Origin: Laburnicola sp. R22_1 | Taxonomy: Eukaryota > Ascomycota > Dothideomycetes > Pleosporales > Didymosphaeriaceae | Assembly: GCA_014281115.1 (NCBI GenBank) | Contig: JACONQ010000001.1 | Coordinates: forward strand, 3,782,001 to 3,846,000 | Direction of reading: 5' to 3' | DNA: 64,000 nucleotides | Shown here: in pieces, positions 1 through 10,490 of the stretch | Position numbering within the stretch: position 1 is the stretch's first letter | Layout: every line of letters begins with the position of its first letter | Translations under genes and position numbers: made by a program | The notes under the pieces: model-generated | Seen by the model: the letters and a program-made list of their open reading frames with translations, nothing else | Told to the model about the DNA's origin: nothing | Databases searched by the model: none

Positions 1-163
1 ACCGTAGCTTGGCAGTCAGTGCACAGCGTCAGTCAATGCACACCCCCAACACGATCGCTCGGCCAGCAACATGAGGCTACTGAGCCACCCACAATCAATA
101 TTATCACGAGATTTTCTGGAGTTGAGGTCTCCTAGGCCTGTAGATGATTGTTAGCTACTCAGA

Positions 164-2276
164 TTATAGATATCTACTTGGTGTTCTAATAATTCGGCCA
201 CTGCGCGATGAGGGCGTTGGTAGAGCAGATGCAGCTTCATCAACGCGTACAGGTGCCGACGCAGGCTTTTTTTTCTTAATAGGTAGAACAGTAGACTCTG
301 AAGCCTTTTTGTTACCCTTTTTGGCTAATTTGATGCGATTTTGAAGTTGTTAATTAGCCCTACGAGCCTGTTGATTGAGGCGTCGCTCAGCAGCCTTATC
401 GGCCCTCTGCTTTGCGCGCGCATCTCTAGCAGCTACTCAAGCAACACGCTTCTCCTGGAGTAGTCTTGCTTTGAGCTGCTAGCTAGCTCGACAGGCCTCT
501 GCTTGCTCACTTTTTTGAAGCTGTAGTTGCTGCGCTTCAGCATCTTTTTCGTGTTGACGATCACGTGCCCGCTGTACGCTATGAGGTGACCAGAAAATAG
601 CTCCACTATAATACTCATCTGGCTGATTAAGAGGTAGAGGCCTGCCTCGCTTTGAGCGTTTCTTCTACCTTGCTAGAGCCTCCCGCAGGCCTTTGTTTTT
701 GTTGGTTCCACGTCGGGTCGTGTATACACGGTAAACAGTAATAAATAGATAGTCAAAGATTTTGGTTGTAAGTTGTTGTCCTATCCTCACCGTGGAGGTG
801 AGGATAGGGCAGACCCCCTGTCAAACACTGGCCAAACAAGGAGGCAAGGCTAGGGGTAGAACCCCTGTAACAACGCTAGCTACTTGGGGAGAGCTACTGC
901 CAACAGTTTTCATGCTCTAGGAGTTGCTTTTGTACAGAGATTGAGTGTACAGTTCAACTCAGCTTCTTGGCCTTATTACTACCCCCTGCATCAACAACAG
1001 CCTTCAGAAGCCTATCAATCTTTCTCCAATCTGAAGCACTAAGTACTGAGGTTAAGCTCTCTCGTAATTGTTAATCGGGAGGCACAGCCTAATCAAATCG
1101 CTTGAGGATAGTCGTCAGATCCAGCGGGGAGATGCCTGTAGCTTTAAAGGCCCAGAGTATTAATGGCTGCCTCATAGTGTTGACCCAGGCCTTCCAGAAT
1201 AGGCTGAAGAAGTCTCTCTTAGCAATAGAGGCTAGCCCCTGGCTGTTCTGTAGGAAGGCTAACAGCTCATTTAAATACGCAGTTAATAGAGGCTTGAACA
1301 CGCAGACATCTAGAGGCTGCAACGTATGGGTCAAATAGGGTGGATAGATAGCCAACAGGATCCTATTACGATCACAATAGTCAATAAAATCCATAGTGGT
1401 ATGAGATCCATAGCCATCAAGGATCAATAGTCGATATGATCGTCTAGCTTTTGACTTTGTGAGGCGATTAAACACCTGTTAAAGCCATGCTAGGCCTATC
1501 TAATTGTTCGTCCAGCCAGATTCTGATGCCGTGATAAAGGCCTAATAGTGTTAAGGATTAAGGTCCTCTATCCAACTTAATTGTATATCCGTAGAGGTGG
1601 CCTGATAGATCAGAGCTAGATCTAGGGCAGATCCGTCGGCGCATATACAGGCTATGAGCGATATCCACTAGCGGCTGCCATCCTGGATAGCTTGCCTTAC
1701 AGCCTTGCTCTCGTACAGAGGCCTATCAAAGATCCTCTTTGAGCGGGAGGTGATGCCAAGTAGGAAGCCTTTCTCGTCCATATTATAGATATCTCGAGCC
1801 TCAATCTAATATTGCTCAATCTTTTGCTGTAGGAGGTCAAAGTAGAGCTTATATTTGGCCAAGGAATCAGCTTTGTAGCGATTACTGTCGATGCCGGCCG
1901 TCCATCGTGATATCAAGGATTCAGCGTTGCGCCTGACAAAGCGATCAACCCATAATAAGCTAACCTCCTTTTTAGCTATAGTAGAGGCAAAGCTTTGTAT
2001 CATAAGCCATATAGGAGGAAGGCCACGTTTAGTAAGGCGTTTGATATAGCGTAGAAGCTCCTGTCCTTGTTTTTCGCTGAGATTTCGACGCGCAGAGTTA
2101 GTAGTTGCACGCGCCTGTGTGAGGCGTTGATGCCTTCGCATCAACGTAGTCCGCACAACACCATAGTAGTCCTTCGCAATTTGATTGTATAAAAAATATT
2201 CTCCTAGTTCTCGCGATTCGATTGCTGCAATTGCGGCCTCGATTGGATCCATATTGGTGGATATGCGGCGTGTCAA
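164..2276 (-). pseudogene. Fot1/pogo transposase, broken by stops and an LTR insertion
   Basis: Read on the minus strand, translation begins at 2276 (or a second Met at 2252). An N-terminal DNA-binding part (about 155 codons) reaches an in-frame TAG near 1803. The DDE_1 core follows: NMDEKGFLLG near 1770 carries the first Asp, LLILDGYGSH (about 1425) the second and LQPLDV (about 1310) the third, so all three catalytic Asp codons survive. A charged, Gln/Arg/Lys-rich tail ends at TAA 164-166. In-frame stops occur at about eight places. The frame shifts by one base between about 915 and 700. The 211 bp of LTR plus duplicated target explain the shift exactly, since the reading frame on both sides is continuous without them. 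Non-functional. Confidence 0.9.
700..905. mobile_element. solo LTR (206 bp, copia-type ends) inside the transposase
   Basis: The 206-bp segment begins TGTTGG and ends CCAACA. It is flanked by a perfect 5-bp direct repeat GTTTT (695-699 and 906-910), the signature of LTR-retrotransposon integration. No internal retroviral region is present, so it is a solo LTR, probably left by LTR-LTR recombination. TGTTGG ends are common in Ty1/copia LTRs. The orientation cannot be decided because both strands start TGTTGG. It contains a perfect 12-bp-stem, 5-nt-loop hairpin at 780-808. It does not resemble the copia LTR at 48,605 in this window. Confidence 0.9.
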
Positions 2277-2343
2277 AGTTGGGCTATCGCATTAGTGGGG
2301 TGTGCATTGACTGACGCTGTGCACTGACTGCCAAGCTACGGTA

Positions 2344-3239
2344 CTGCCTGGGCTTCCTCAAACCCCACCCCAGCTTTGCATTTTCCGCACCTACATCCGT
2401 GCCTGGAGTCAGTCTCACATGCATGCGCCATATAAAGAAGACATCTTTCAGCACAGCACCCTCCTATCATATAGCCAAAGACCGAAGAGCGCTTCATCAT
2501 CATAACCAAAGAAGTTCCGATTTTACAATGCCAACGTCTTCATGTTCTCCTCGTCTCAGGCCACCCGATCACATGTGCTCGCTCGCCCGGGCCGAACACT
2601 TGCAAACACTGCGGCACTGCGACGCCCTATAACAAGTCCAGTACGTTGCAAACATTTAGAGATTACGTTGACGGGATTGACGGGATATCAAATAATTATG
2701 AAATTGCCATCATTACCTAGAGTTGCATGTGAATTTGCGCTGATGGGGCGTGTTGCTCCCACGCACCCTCACTCGACGTCCAAAGTCAGGAGATATGTCT
2801 TCCAAACGCTTATGAATATTGACTCTGATGTATTCAAGCCTGCATTTCACACTTCGATACAGTTTACCTAGATGTGGGCTATAGGAAGGTAGTGTTACAC
2901 AAAGAAATGTCATGATGTCATGATTGCTTATCAGCTCAGTGGCTTTTCGCTTCGGAACTGCAGCCGCGTGAGCTCCGAAGGACCCCCAACTTAGCGTCTC
3001 GGAATTCACATTGGGGATCCGAAAGACGGGCTACACGCGTTGCCCTCCGTCGTGGCGTGAGATTGGTGAGGCTTGAGGGTGGAGCTCAACATTTGGTCGC
3101 AGAACGCTCTTGGCGAAGAATGTTCTGCCTCTACAAATGGTAGGACCTGGGTTCGTCGCTTGTCACTTCTGTCTCTTTTCTCACACAAAGCATTCACTCG
3201 ATTTAATTTCACTTCAGTCAGCGACTCACAACCACCAAC
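2344..3239. other. intergenic, no gene recognised
   Basis: About 900 bp of mixed composition between the transposon and the DUF1772 gene. Only short overlapping ORFs without family features are present. The last part is presumably the 5' region of the gene starting at 3240. I see no repeat or RNA gene. Confidence 0.5.
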
Positions 3240-3817
3240 ATGACAGACAACTACACTGTCAAGACCGTCGCAGGCACCTGCGTCGGTTTCTCTTTCATCC
3301 TCGTCGGTATGGTTCTTGATCTGGTATCCAAAAAACTCTCAATTGACTCTCAACAGGCAATGCAATCACCCAGTCATTCATGACTGTCCCCGCCCTCCTG
3401 GTCGACTTCCCCAAGCCAGGTTCATCCGACCACACCGCCCGCGCGCGTCTTCTCGGCCGCCAGTGGCCCCTCTGCTGGACAGTCGGCAACCAGTTCTTCC
3501 GACCGATTTCGACTCTCGGTTTCTTGGGCTATGCCTACGCGAGCTACGCCGTCTACAAGGACTACAAGGAGTATGGTGCGAAGGGTGATTGGAGGATGTT
3601 CGCTGTCGCGGCCATCATGCACCTCACGACTATTGTGCATTCGGCAGTGAACATGCAGCCGATGAACGACAAGTTGGAGGCTCTTGCTGCCAGGGCGAGC
3701 GAGAAGGAGCTGGGCTATGCGGAGACTATTGCTAGGAGGTGGGGTAGCTGGAACAGGGTGAGAATTGTAACGCCGGTGATTGCCGGAGCTCTGGCGCTGT
3801 CCCAGCTTTCTCTCTAG
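3240..3817 (+). CDS. DUF1772 / anthrone-oxygenase-like membrane protein
   Basis: Two exons: 3240-3306 and 3357-3817, with a 50-nt GTATGG...CAACAG intron (3307-3356). The spliced frame is 176 codons, giving 175 aa. The start is the first ATG, in context CCAACATGAC. Several hydrophobic segments (about residues 8-35, 70-90, 105-125 and 155-175) fit a small four-helix membrane protein. Motifs GFLGYAYASY, HLTTIVHSAVNMQPMND and WGSWNRVR match the usual DUF1772 pattern (hydrophobic helix, N/D after a Pro-rich turn, then a W-N-x-V/L-R helix). Known DUF1772 members in fungal polyketide clusters oxidise anthrones to anthraquinones. That activity is inferred here, and many DUF1772 proteins have no known role. 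It is convergent with the NmrA gene about 450 bp away. Confidence 0.82.
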
Positions 3818-4264
3818 GTTGTGGGTGGTAAAGCTTGTAATTAGCACTGGAGGATTGTGTGGGTGATGATTAGTCTCCGGGTTCTTGGAAAGTGTGATGG
3901 AACATACCAAGGTTCCATGCAATCACATAGCTAGTATCCCCAAAATGGCAATTATAGTATAGTCGCAATAAGTGACAATACCTTCACCTTGCTGTGGGCC
4001 TGAAGTGTAAACGCCCGAGGCCAAGACGCCTTTCGAGAACCTGCCCCCCTTTCAACACAATGGTGTTCATAGTGACGAAAAAGTACAGGAGTCATATAGA
4101 GGCAACCTAGGTCGAGCGACGGTGCTAGGGGACTGACACCGTGTGCGATGAGAGTGAGCGCATATACTGACATTATCATGGAGGCTAGCTACACGTTGGC
4201 ACATATAGACTTGAACGCCACCAGCCCAATTCAACCATAAATCATAACGAGCATTGCACCAGAC
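3818..4264. other. convergent intergenic region
   Basis: About 450 bp between the stop codons of the DUF1772 gene and the NmrA-like gene. It presumably holds both 3' UTRs and polyadenylation sites. No ORF with recognisable features is present. Confidence 0.5.
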
Positions 4265-5215
4265 CTACTGCGTCTTCCACCCACTTCGCTCCCTCAACCA
4301 CCTCTCGAAGTTGCAGAGCTGCGGCTCCTCCTTCTTCAGCTTGGCGATATCCGCCCCGTACCCATCAGTCGCAAACCATGTAATCATAACGTTCAACTCT
4401 TTAACAGCCCACATCAGCGCAGTGCCGAAGAATCTATACGTCACAGGCACAGGATTCCCAGTAACGCGTTCATAACACCCATTCATCTCATCAAAAGTAA
4501 GCTCATCTCCAGCAAGAGCCTCAGCTCGTGCGTTCCAGGCCTTGGGATCACGGAACGCTTTAGCAGCGAATATTCCAATGTCGTCGGTGGAAATCCACTG
4601 CAGCGGCTTGTCCTGGAGAGTGTTCCGAAGCGCAGAAAGGAAAACCTTGGTCTTCGTATCTGGGGCGAGATTGTCCATGAACGCGACAGGACGGAGGATT
4701 GTCCAACCCATATGCTCGCCCTGCGATCCGGCTTTCTCGAGGAGGTGCTTCTCGATTCGGTACTTGGACTGGAAATGGGGGATGGGCGTTTCATGTTCGA
4801 AGCTCTTGTCGTTACCGCCGCGGTCCACGGACGAGTATACGAAGTGTGTGACATTGTGGTTGATGGATTCGTCGATAAGTGCGTTTCCTTGGGCAATCTC
4901 GCCTTCAAAAGTGACGCCAGGTCCTAGAGAGATTTGGACGGAGTATACACCCCATATCTTCTCGGGTTTCCCGGCGCTCTTGAGTGTGTTTTGGGCGGAT
5001 CTGAAAAGACCTGGGACGTCGTTAAGGTCGCCTTGAACGAGGAGAACATCAGGATAGCGCTCGGTGATCTTCTTTGCGGATGCAGAGTTGGTGTTGCGGG
5101 TCACGGCGAGGAGAACGAACTGCGACGACGACGGGTGTGAAGCTAGTTGCTCGAGGACAGCTCCGCCCTGTTTGCCCGTCGCGCCGGTGATAAGGATTGG
5201 TTTGGTGGAGTCCAT
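4265..5215 (-). CDS. NmrA-like NAD(P)-binding Rossmann-fold protein
   Basis: A single exon of 316 aa starting at ATG 5213-5215. The N-terminus MDSTKPILITGATGKQGGAV carries the GxxGxxG dinucleotide-binding loop (residues 11-17) after the first beta strand. Length and layout (QGDLND after the third strand, a catalytic-domain half ending in a Trp/Arg-rich helix) fit the NmrA/HSCARG-like atypical short-chain dehydrogenases. Some members are redox-sensing regulators, and others are reductases in secondary-metabolite clusters; the sequence alone does not separate these. Genes on both sides are metabolic, which slightly favours an enzyme or pathway-linked role. Its ORF is intact. Confidence 0.88.
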   Translation of the reverse strand: MDSTKPILITGATGKQGGAVLEQLASHPSSSQFVLLAVTRNTNSASAKKITERYPDVLLVQGDLNDVPGLFRSAQNTLKSAGKPEKIWGVYSVQISLGPGVTFEGEIAQGNALIDESINHNVTHFVYSSVDRGGNDKSFEHETPIPHFQSKYRIEKHLLEKAGSQGEHMGWTILRPVAFMDNLAPDTKTKVFLSALRNTLQDKPLQWISTDDIGIFAAKAFRDPKAWNARAEALAGDELTFDEMNGCYERVTGNPVPVTYRFFGTALMWAVKELNVMITWFATDGYGADIAKLKKEEPQLCNFERWLRERSGWKTQ

Positions 5216-5986
5216 ATTCTTTCACTTTGATTCTCTTGGAAGATGGAATGAGAGAGACTGAGATAGACGAGCGAAGGAAGATCAATCGACGTCTACCCAA
5301 GGGATCAGAGCAGGTCGCCTAATCAGCCTGAGTTCGCGCGCTTGCTGGCATACGGAACCCCCGTCTTCCGCGAGACGCTTGAGCTTGCCGACGATAACTA
5401 GGCGTGGCCGATGCAAACGTCAGTACATGTTGTCCACCGTGCACAACTAGTCTAGCCTGCCGCTTTGAAATAACCCAGCTAATACTAAGTTGCAAACCAT
5501 CTTCTATATGACTTAGCTTATCCGCCTGGTTACACGCCGGTCCTGTCAATACGCCTCCTGCAGCGTCGCGTCGCCGGAGCTCTCCTCTTCCTCGTCCGGT
5601 ACCCATACCCGAACCATGTATAGCACCCCCACTCCATTCTCGCTTGTATTGATTTCGCTATTAGGTACGAGACAGGTCTCGTAGTCGAAGAATCATCATG
5701 ATGTAGTGGGTCTTGATAAGCAGTCGTCCGAGGTTCGGCACTAGTGATATATTTCCTCATCCGTAACAACCGTACGAGATCTACCCCTGGGGCCATTCTC
5801 CTAGCCGCATGTGCGAAAATTTCCCACCCGTTTTCATTCGCAATGCGCATACATACACATTTGCCAGCCGAAGGGCATCGTGCTCGATGGATTTCCCAAA
5901 TTTCCATACTTGACAAGACGATACTATAAGGGAAGGGATCGTGGAATTTGATAGTACAAATCAACTGTGCATATCGCCCCATTGTC
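5216..5986. other. intergenic, upstream of NmrA-like gene
   Basis: About 770 bp between the NmrA-like gene start and the stop of the SnoaL-like gene. Open frames here lack ATG starts or family features. It probably holds the NmrA promoter. No repeat was seen. Confidence 0.45.
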
Positions 5987-6571
5987 CTAACTCAAGATGC
6001 TGCTCAACCTCCTCTGCAGCTCTTCCGCCTTAGCGCTGTTCACAAACTCGCTGAGCTCAACAATTTTCTTCCCATCCGCACTCATCTTCACAAAGAGCAC
6101 ACACTCGGTCCACCACTCTGACACCCCTCCATCTATAAGCACTTTCCCCTTCTCATTCGACCCATTCACTTTCCCGCCCATCTTGCAGTGCGCAATGACC
6201 GTATTCGTTTCCTTGCAAAAGTGAACCGGTGCCTGCGGCGCCATCTTGAAGTCTTGGAATAGCGAAAAGATCATTGCGGCATGCGGTTGAAAGTTTTCGA
6301 GGCTCCGCGAGGGAATGTTGAGGGAGAGGGGAAGCACTGTATGCGAGAAGTCTCGCGAAGCATTTGCAACGAGAGCTGCCGGTCGGAGAGTCGCGTATGC
6401 GTGGATCAGTTTGCGGAAGGTTTGAAGGTGAGGTGTTGAGGCTTGTGGGTTCTCGCTACGCAGGAAGTAGAATGCTGATGCGAGGACTGAAACTGCGGCG
6501 GCGACTGAACCTGCAGCAAGGGTTGCTGTAGCGAGTCGCATCTTGGAATGGGAGAATTGGAGGTTCGACAT
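5987..6571 (-). CDS. SnoaL/NTF2-like protein with N-terminal membrane anchor
   Basis: 194 aa from the ATG at 6569-6571 (a second in-frame ATG is at 6539-6541). The longer open frame upstream has no ATG and is not used. Residues about 11-37 form a hydrophobic Ala/Val-rich segment ending in FYFLRSEN, a likely membrane anchor or signal. The rest (FSHTVLPLSLNIPSRSLENF, then HAAMIFSLFQDFKM, WWTECVLFVKMSADGKKI and ELSEFVNSAKA) follows the strand-helix order of the fungal SnoaL-like/NTF2 fold, which in other pathways includes polyketide cyclases and small hydratases. Active residues cannot be assigned here. It sits head-to-tail behind the FAD monooxygenase on the same strand. Function in the neighbourhood is inferred only. 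Confidence 0.7.
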   Translation of the reverse strand: MSNLQFSHSKMRLATATLAAGSVAAAVSVLASAFYFLRSENPQASTPHLQTFRKLIHAYATLRPAALVANASRDFSHTVLPLSLNIPSRSLENFQPHAAMIFSLFQDFKMAPQAPVHFCKETNTVIAHCKMGGKVNGSNEKGKVLIDGGVSEWWTECVLFVKMSADGKKIVELSEFVNSAKAEELQRRLSSILS

Positions 6572-7152
6572 CTTGTTTGTCGGAAGAATTGATGATCTGC
6601 GAGGAGGAACAAGCAGAGGCGCAATTTTCGGTAATAGAAGGTATGATGGAGAAGGAAGCAAGAACTCCGTACCTCCACGGTTTCACCCAGGGTCCAATAA
6701 GCACATGTCTCAACAACTCATGGCGGCTTGGAAAATCGACTGACCCTCTCCTCCTGCGTCGTCCCGATCGGTACAAGACATTCCTCTACCCTTCCATGTG
6801 GCATGGATACCCTTTTGCGTTGATAGATAACTCGAAATTTTACCGATTAGTATATGGATCATAAGGACAGGCCATGACTTAGCAGTCAAAAGTAAGTGGA
6901 GAAGGGCACAAGCTTGGAGGTGTTGGTAAGGGCGATAGTGGGGCCATCAGGAGCGAGTTGAGGGTATTTGACTTTGGGAAACCGAACTTGATCCATATCA
7001 CAAAGCTTCGAAGGAAGCTACTATCGGACTGTAAATCTCTGTGCTCAGCATACCTAGGTAAACGACAGTATCGCGAGTACGTCTTCTTCCGCGGACGACC
7101 GCCTCGCAGCCCAGCACTGGGGACGAGCAACATCGCAGAGCTCACATTTTAT
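6572..7152. other. intergenic, 5' of SnoaL-like gene
   Basis: About 580 bp with no supported gene, presumably containing the promoter of the SnoaL-like gene. It ends at the left arm of the inverted repeat. Confidence 0.45.
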
Positions 7153-7327
7153 TTCATTCATTCATATCCGTTTATAGTCGACCTAACCTTTTACAGATTA
7201 TGAGACTTAACAGCAAGCACAACTAAGGTTCAACAGCCAAAGTACGTAAAAAAAAAGGGCGCGATTGGGATCAACCACAGTGGGGAGCCGAAGCATGACG
7301 CGCATGATTGGTAAAGGGCCGATCACA
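7153..7327 (+). repeat. left arm of a ~175-bp inverted repeat
   Basis: This stretch is the reverse complement of 10,315-10,490. I see about three substitutions near the middle (for example AACTAAGGTTCAAC against AACCAAGGTTTAAC), a one-base difference in a run of 9 versus 10 A, and a more divergent outer 15 bp. The two arms flank the FAD-monooxygenase gene and nothing else with clear coding character. No short terminal repeats or target duplications are obvious, so the class of the repeat (MITE, LTR remnant or duplicated promoter) is unknown. Confidence 0.85.
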
Positions 7328-8176
7328 TGACAGCTGCGGAACAATCGAACCATAGGACAGCGACCTCAGAGTCACCATTCGACTACGGAGAGAATCGCTG
7401 TGGGCAATAAATGGCCCTTCGTGCCACCTAAGATCTGTACCTCAGTACCTCAATCCTATCCTCGACATGGGTCCTCCTATCATCACCACCACCGAGGCGG
7501 TCAGCTTTTACACGAGAACGCGCAACAGCTACGACCGACTCAGAACTACACTTGCAAGCCTCGATCTTGCCGAGGCCCACGAAATCCGTTCGGAGCGACG
7601 TGCATATCCGTTGGAGAGCCGCGATATTGGTGGTGTACCTTGAACATGCCGTGCTAGTGTTGGCGTACCACAAGCTTTCAATGGGTGGTCGGCATGTCGG
7701 AGGCTGGAAATGCGACGAAATGACGTGTACATATCCTTCTCGAGTGACACGCAATTTCACTCGACACGAGACTTGATCTGTATCGCAATGCGTAGCATCT
7801 CAATATCGTTTTGATGCCTCGGTGCGTGCTTTCCGCGTGCTAGTCGACAGAGGACCTCAGGCAGGAGGACATCGGTGGCAACAGTGTGTTGACAGGCAAG
7901 GGTCAGGGTATCAACTCACATCCCGTTGATTTGGGCAGCCGGACCGTTTCCCACAACCCCAAACAGACGAGCTAAACTTTGTTTTGACATTCAACATCTC
8001 ACCTCCCACCGGAAACTGTAGCTTTGTATTTGGTATAATCGCGACATTATGAATTCACGTACATGTGATCGGGGAGTGAAATCGCGCAAGCATGAATCAT
8101 TGAGTAGGTATCTGAAGCAAAACAAAACATCTACACGCAGTGCACGAGCGCCACACAGTACACGATCTTGGGAATG
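7328..8176. other. intergenic, inside the inverted repeat
   Basis: About 850 bp between the left repeat arm and the stop of the FAD monooxygenase. Short ORFs here overlap on both strands and show no recognisable domain. It includes the 3' flank of the monooxygenase. Confidence 0.4.
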
Positions 8177-9822
8177 TCAATCCCAGTTACCAGGACCCAG
8201 CTCAATCGGCCTACCCGCCCTCATATCCTCCATAATCTCCTCAATACTCCACGGCTCATACGTGTAGCCCTTGGGGTAATTCGGCTCAAAACTAGTCTCA
8301 TCCCTCATATCGATGCCCTTCTTCATGCTCTCAACAGCCTTGTAGTAATTCTCGTAAGCATAAGCTTCAGGATCGTGCGACCACACCCATGCGGGGAGCT
8401 TGGGGGCAGCATGGCACGGGTCGAGCTGGACTTTGTCCCAGTCGGTGTCTTGGAGGAGTTCTGCGTTGGAGAAGCCGAGCTTCTGCGCGCAAGCGTTGCG
8501 GATGAAGCTGTGCGGGTTAGTTGGAGGTGCGTTGCAGAGAATAGGTAGAGGTTCTTACCGGAAGCGAATGTGTGTGCGGACTGATTGTGGAATGTTGTCT
8601 TTGCCGCCAATCTGGAGACAAGACGCTATCGAGACGGCATCCTCAATGGCCTGCGTCGCTCCATTCCCAGAAGCTGGAAGGTATGAGTGTGCAGCATCGC
8701 CGATCTGGATGACACGGGCCCCGGGTGAAGTCCAGCTAGGCTGAGGATTGCGCCATAGGAGCTCGAAGTTGACGATGGTATTTGGAGGTGTGACCTTGAC
8801 GAGCTCCTGAAAGATAGGCGCCCACTTGTTCCTTTCCATGCCGGGCATCTCCTCCATACCTTTCAGCACTTCTTCGGCGTCGATTGTATTCCTCCAGCTC
8901 TCTTCCTCGGAACCGGTAACCTGAAGATGTCAGTATTAACTTGCTGCTGCAGGTGAATTGTATGCGTACGTCGTGGTTCATGATCCACACCATGGCATCC
9001 TCGCGAGTCAATGTCAACGCATAGGTCGAAGGTCCTAACCATGTCCGTACGATAGGTTCGTTGTTCGGCATCATCTTGAATAATTCCTTGACCTCTGTGT
9101 TCTTGTCCAGATGCTCAATCGGGAACGCCGCACGCCACATAGCTCTCCCCGAAGGCCTCGCGCAGACCTGACCCCCCACCAGCTTCTGGCTCTTCGACCC
9201 GACCCCATCGGCCGCAATCACAACATCTGCTTCATAGCGCTTCCCATCGTCAGTGACACAGCCACCTTTTCCGGTCTCCTCATCTTCGAAATAATCCACG
9301 ACCTTGCGATTGAACTCAACATCCACACCGATCCTCTCTACCGCGTTCACGAACATCTTGTACACAAGCGGCCGCATCTGGAACTCGCCCGGTGGAGTAT
9401 TAGGGTCTAATCCCTGAGCACGCAACCGATCTGCAACCTTCTTCGGCGTGACGATAACTTCACCACTATGTTTGAACGTTTCAATCCAGGCATTATGCAG
9501 GGAGATCTCGTGGTATTCCTTCAGCAATTCTGGCCAATGTTTGAGGAAGCGCGTAGCACTGAGTCCCATAAAGTACATGTCACCTGAGTGGTTCGTAAGC
9601 GCGCAGTTTTCCAGAGTTGTCGCACCTAGACAAACCACTCGTATTGATGCTCTCGTTTCTCTCCAGGACTCTGACGTTGTGTCCTTTGCGACGACATTCA
9701 AGCGCAGCTACCAGCCCTGCTAAGCCGGTGCCGACGATGAGGACGTCGATTCCACTGGGCTCGTAAGAACCGAGCGGTTTTGACTCCATAGTGGAGTCGC
9801 GAGAAGTGAGCGCATGAGGCAT
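8177..9822 (-). CDS. FAD-dependent aromatic monooxygenase (salicylate-hydroxylase-like)
   Basis: Four exons on the minus strand: 9636-9822, 8970-9583, 8559-8920 and 8177-8507. Introns are 9584-9635 (GTTTGT...TCAG), 8921-8969 (GTACGC...TCAG) and 8508-8558 (GTAAGA...ACAG). The total is 498 codons, 497 aa. Group-A flavoprotein hydroxylase motifs are complete: GTGLAG (31-36) for the ADP part of FAD, the DG motif VIAADGVGS (about 185-192), and the GD motif [12 protein letters not shown] (about 338-349) for the FAD ribityl chain. Such enzymes use NAD(P)H and O2 to hydroxylate phenolic rings. The substrate is unknown. The gene lies alone between two inverted repeat arms. The splice phases keep one frame throughout, which supports the model. 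Confidence 0.9.
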
Positions 9823-9905
9823 TTCGTCTCTGTGAGTTGCTGTTCGTGGGTCGTGAAGCTTGGGGGTTTTAACGAAAGCTCAGTCAACGTCGTCTCCATA
9901 CGGCT

Positions 9906-10088
9906 TTATGCTTTAGGAAATGCAATTTTATTACACAGAGCCTTGAACCATGCCATGGTAGCATGATCGCTTTCGCTGTAGTTGGTCCACCAGGGGGCGT
10001 AGCCATTGCCGGTGGCTGCCGGATCGACACACCAAGGCGTCCAGGAGCGGTGTCTGTACAGGAATAGGAGCTTTGCCGCCATTGCCAT
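9906..10088 (-). other. short ORF, possible 3' exon remnant of a lost gene
   Basis: An open frame that can start at ATG 10086-10088 codes 60 aa rich in Trp (motifs WTPWCVDPA and YAPWWTNY) and ends at TGA near 9906. The frame stays open upstream to about 10,145 and could follow a splice acceptor there. Its composition is more protein-like than neighbouring frames, but I do not recognise a family. The upstream side runs into the right arm of the inverted repeat, so a 5' truncation is possible. It may also be chance. Confidence 0.25.
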
Positions 10089-10314
10089 AGTAGTGTTGGG
10101 ATTGCGAGCATCCACTTTTGGGCAGAGTCGTATAACGTGACTTGGACTATGACGATTATACTTGGGTTAGCGTAACACTAAGTCGAAGCGAATGCATGGA
10201 TGACTACCTATGACGGCTATGTTTGGAACGAAGTGTAACCCATAGGTCTTCGATGCAGACCTGTTGAGTACTTTGTTGAGTTTTACACAGTGCACAGTTT
10301 GAAGTTGACGATTG

Positions 10315-10490
10315 TGTGATCGGCCCTTTACCAATCATGCGCGTCATGCTTCGGCTCCCCACTGTGGTTGATCCCAATCGCGCCCTTTTTTTTTTACGTA
10401 CTTTGGCTGTTAAACCTTGGTTGTGCTTGCTGTTAAGTCTCATAATCTGTAAAAGGTTAGGTCGACTATAAACGGATATGAATAAATGAA
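10315..10490 (-). repeat. right arm of the ~175-bp inverted repeat
   Basis: This arm starts TGTGATCGGCCC and is the reverse complement of 7153-7327. It lies about 490 bp upstream of the FAD monooxygenase start, while the left arm lies about 850 bp beyond its stop. Confidence 0.85.

Larger units (their letters stand above)
1..2343 (-). mobile_element. Fot1/pogo-like DNA transposon (copy 1), degenerate
   Basis: A perfect 45-bp terminal inverted repeat lies at 2-46 (starting CCGTAGCTTGGC) and 2297-2341. It is flanked by TA: A1 at the left is presumably the second base of a TA duplication cut by the window edge, and TA sits at 2342-2343 on the right. A TA target plus a transposase with a psq/CENP-B-type N-terminus and a DDE_1 core is typical of the Fot1/pogo branch of Tc1/mariner. 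The element is about 2.34 kb because a 206-bp LTR is inserted in it; without that it would be about 2.13 kb, close to the relative at 25,855-27,971. Its TIR sequence differs from that relative, so they are different subfamilies. Confidence 0.93.

Noticed and set aside
700..905. Reading the 206-bp insertion as a MITE
   Set aside because: Its ends match for only six bases (TGTTGG/CCAACA) and the target duplication is 5 bp, not TA. LTR ends fit better.
3422..3922. 166-codon antisense ORF over the DUF1772 gene
   Set aside because: Shadow of the plus-strand gene; no ATG-based family features.
6572..6661. 30-residue N-terminal extension of the SnoaL-like protein
   Set aside because: It would start at TTG. 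The ATG at 6,571 gives a sensible anchor and a normal length.
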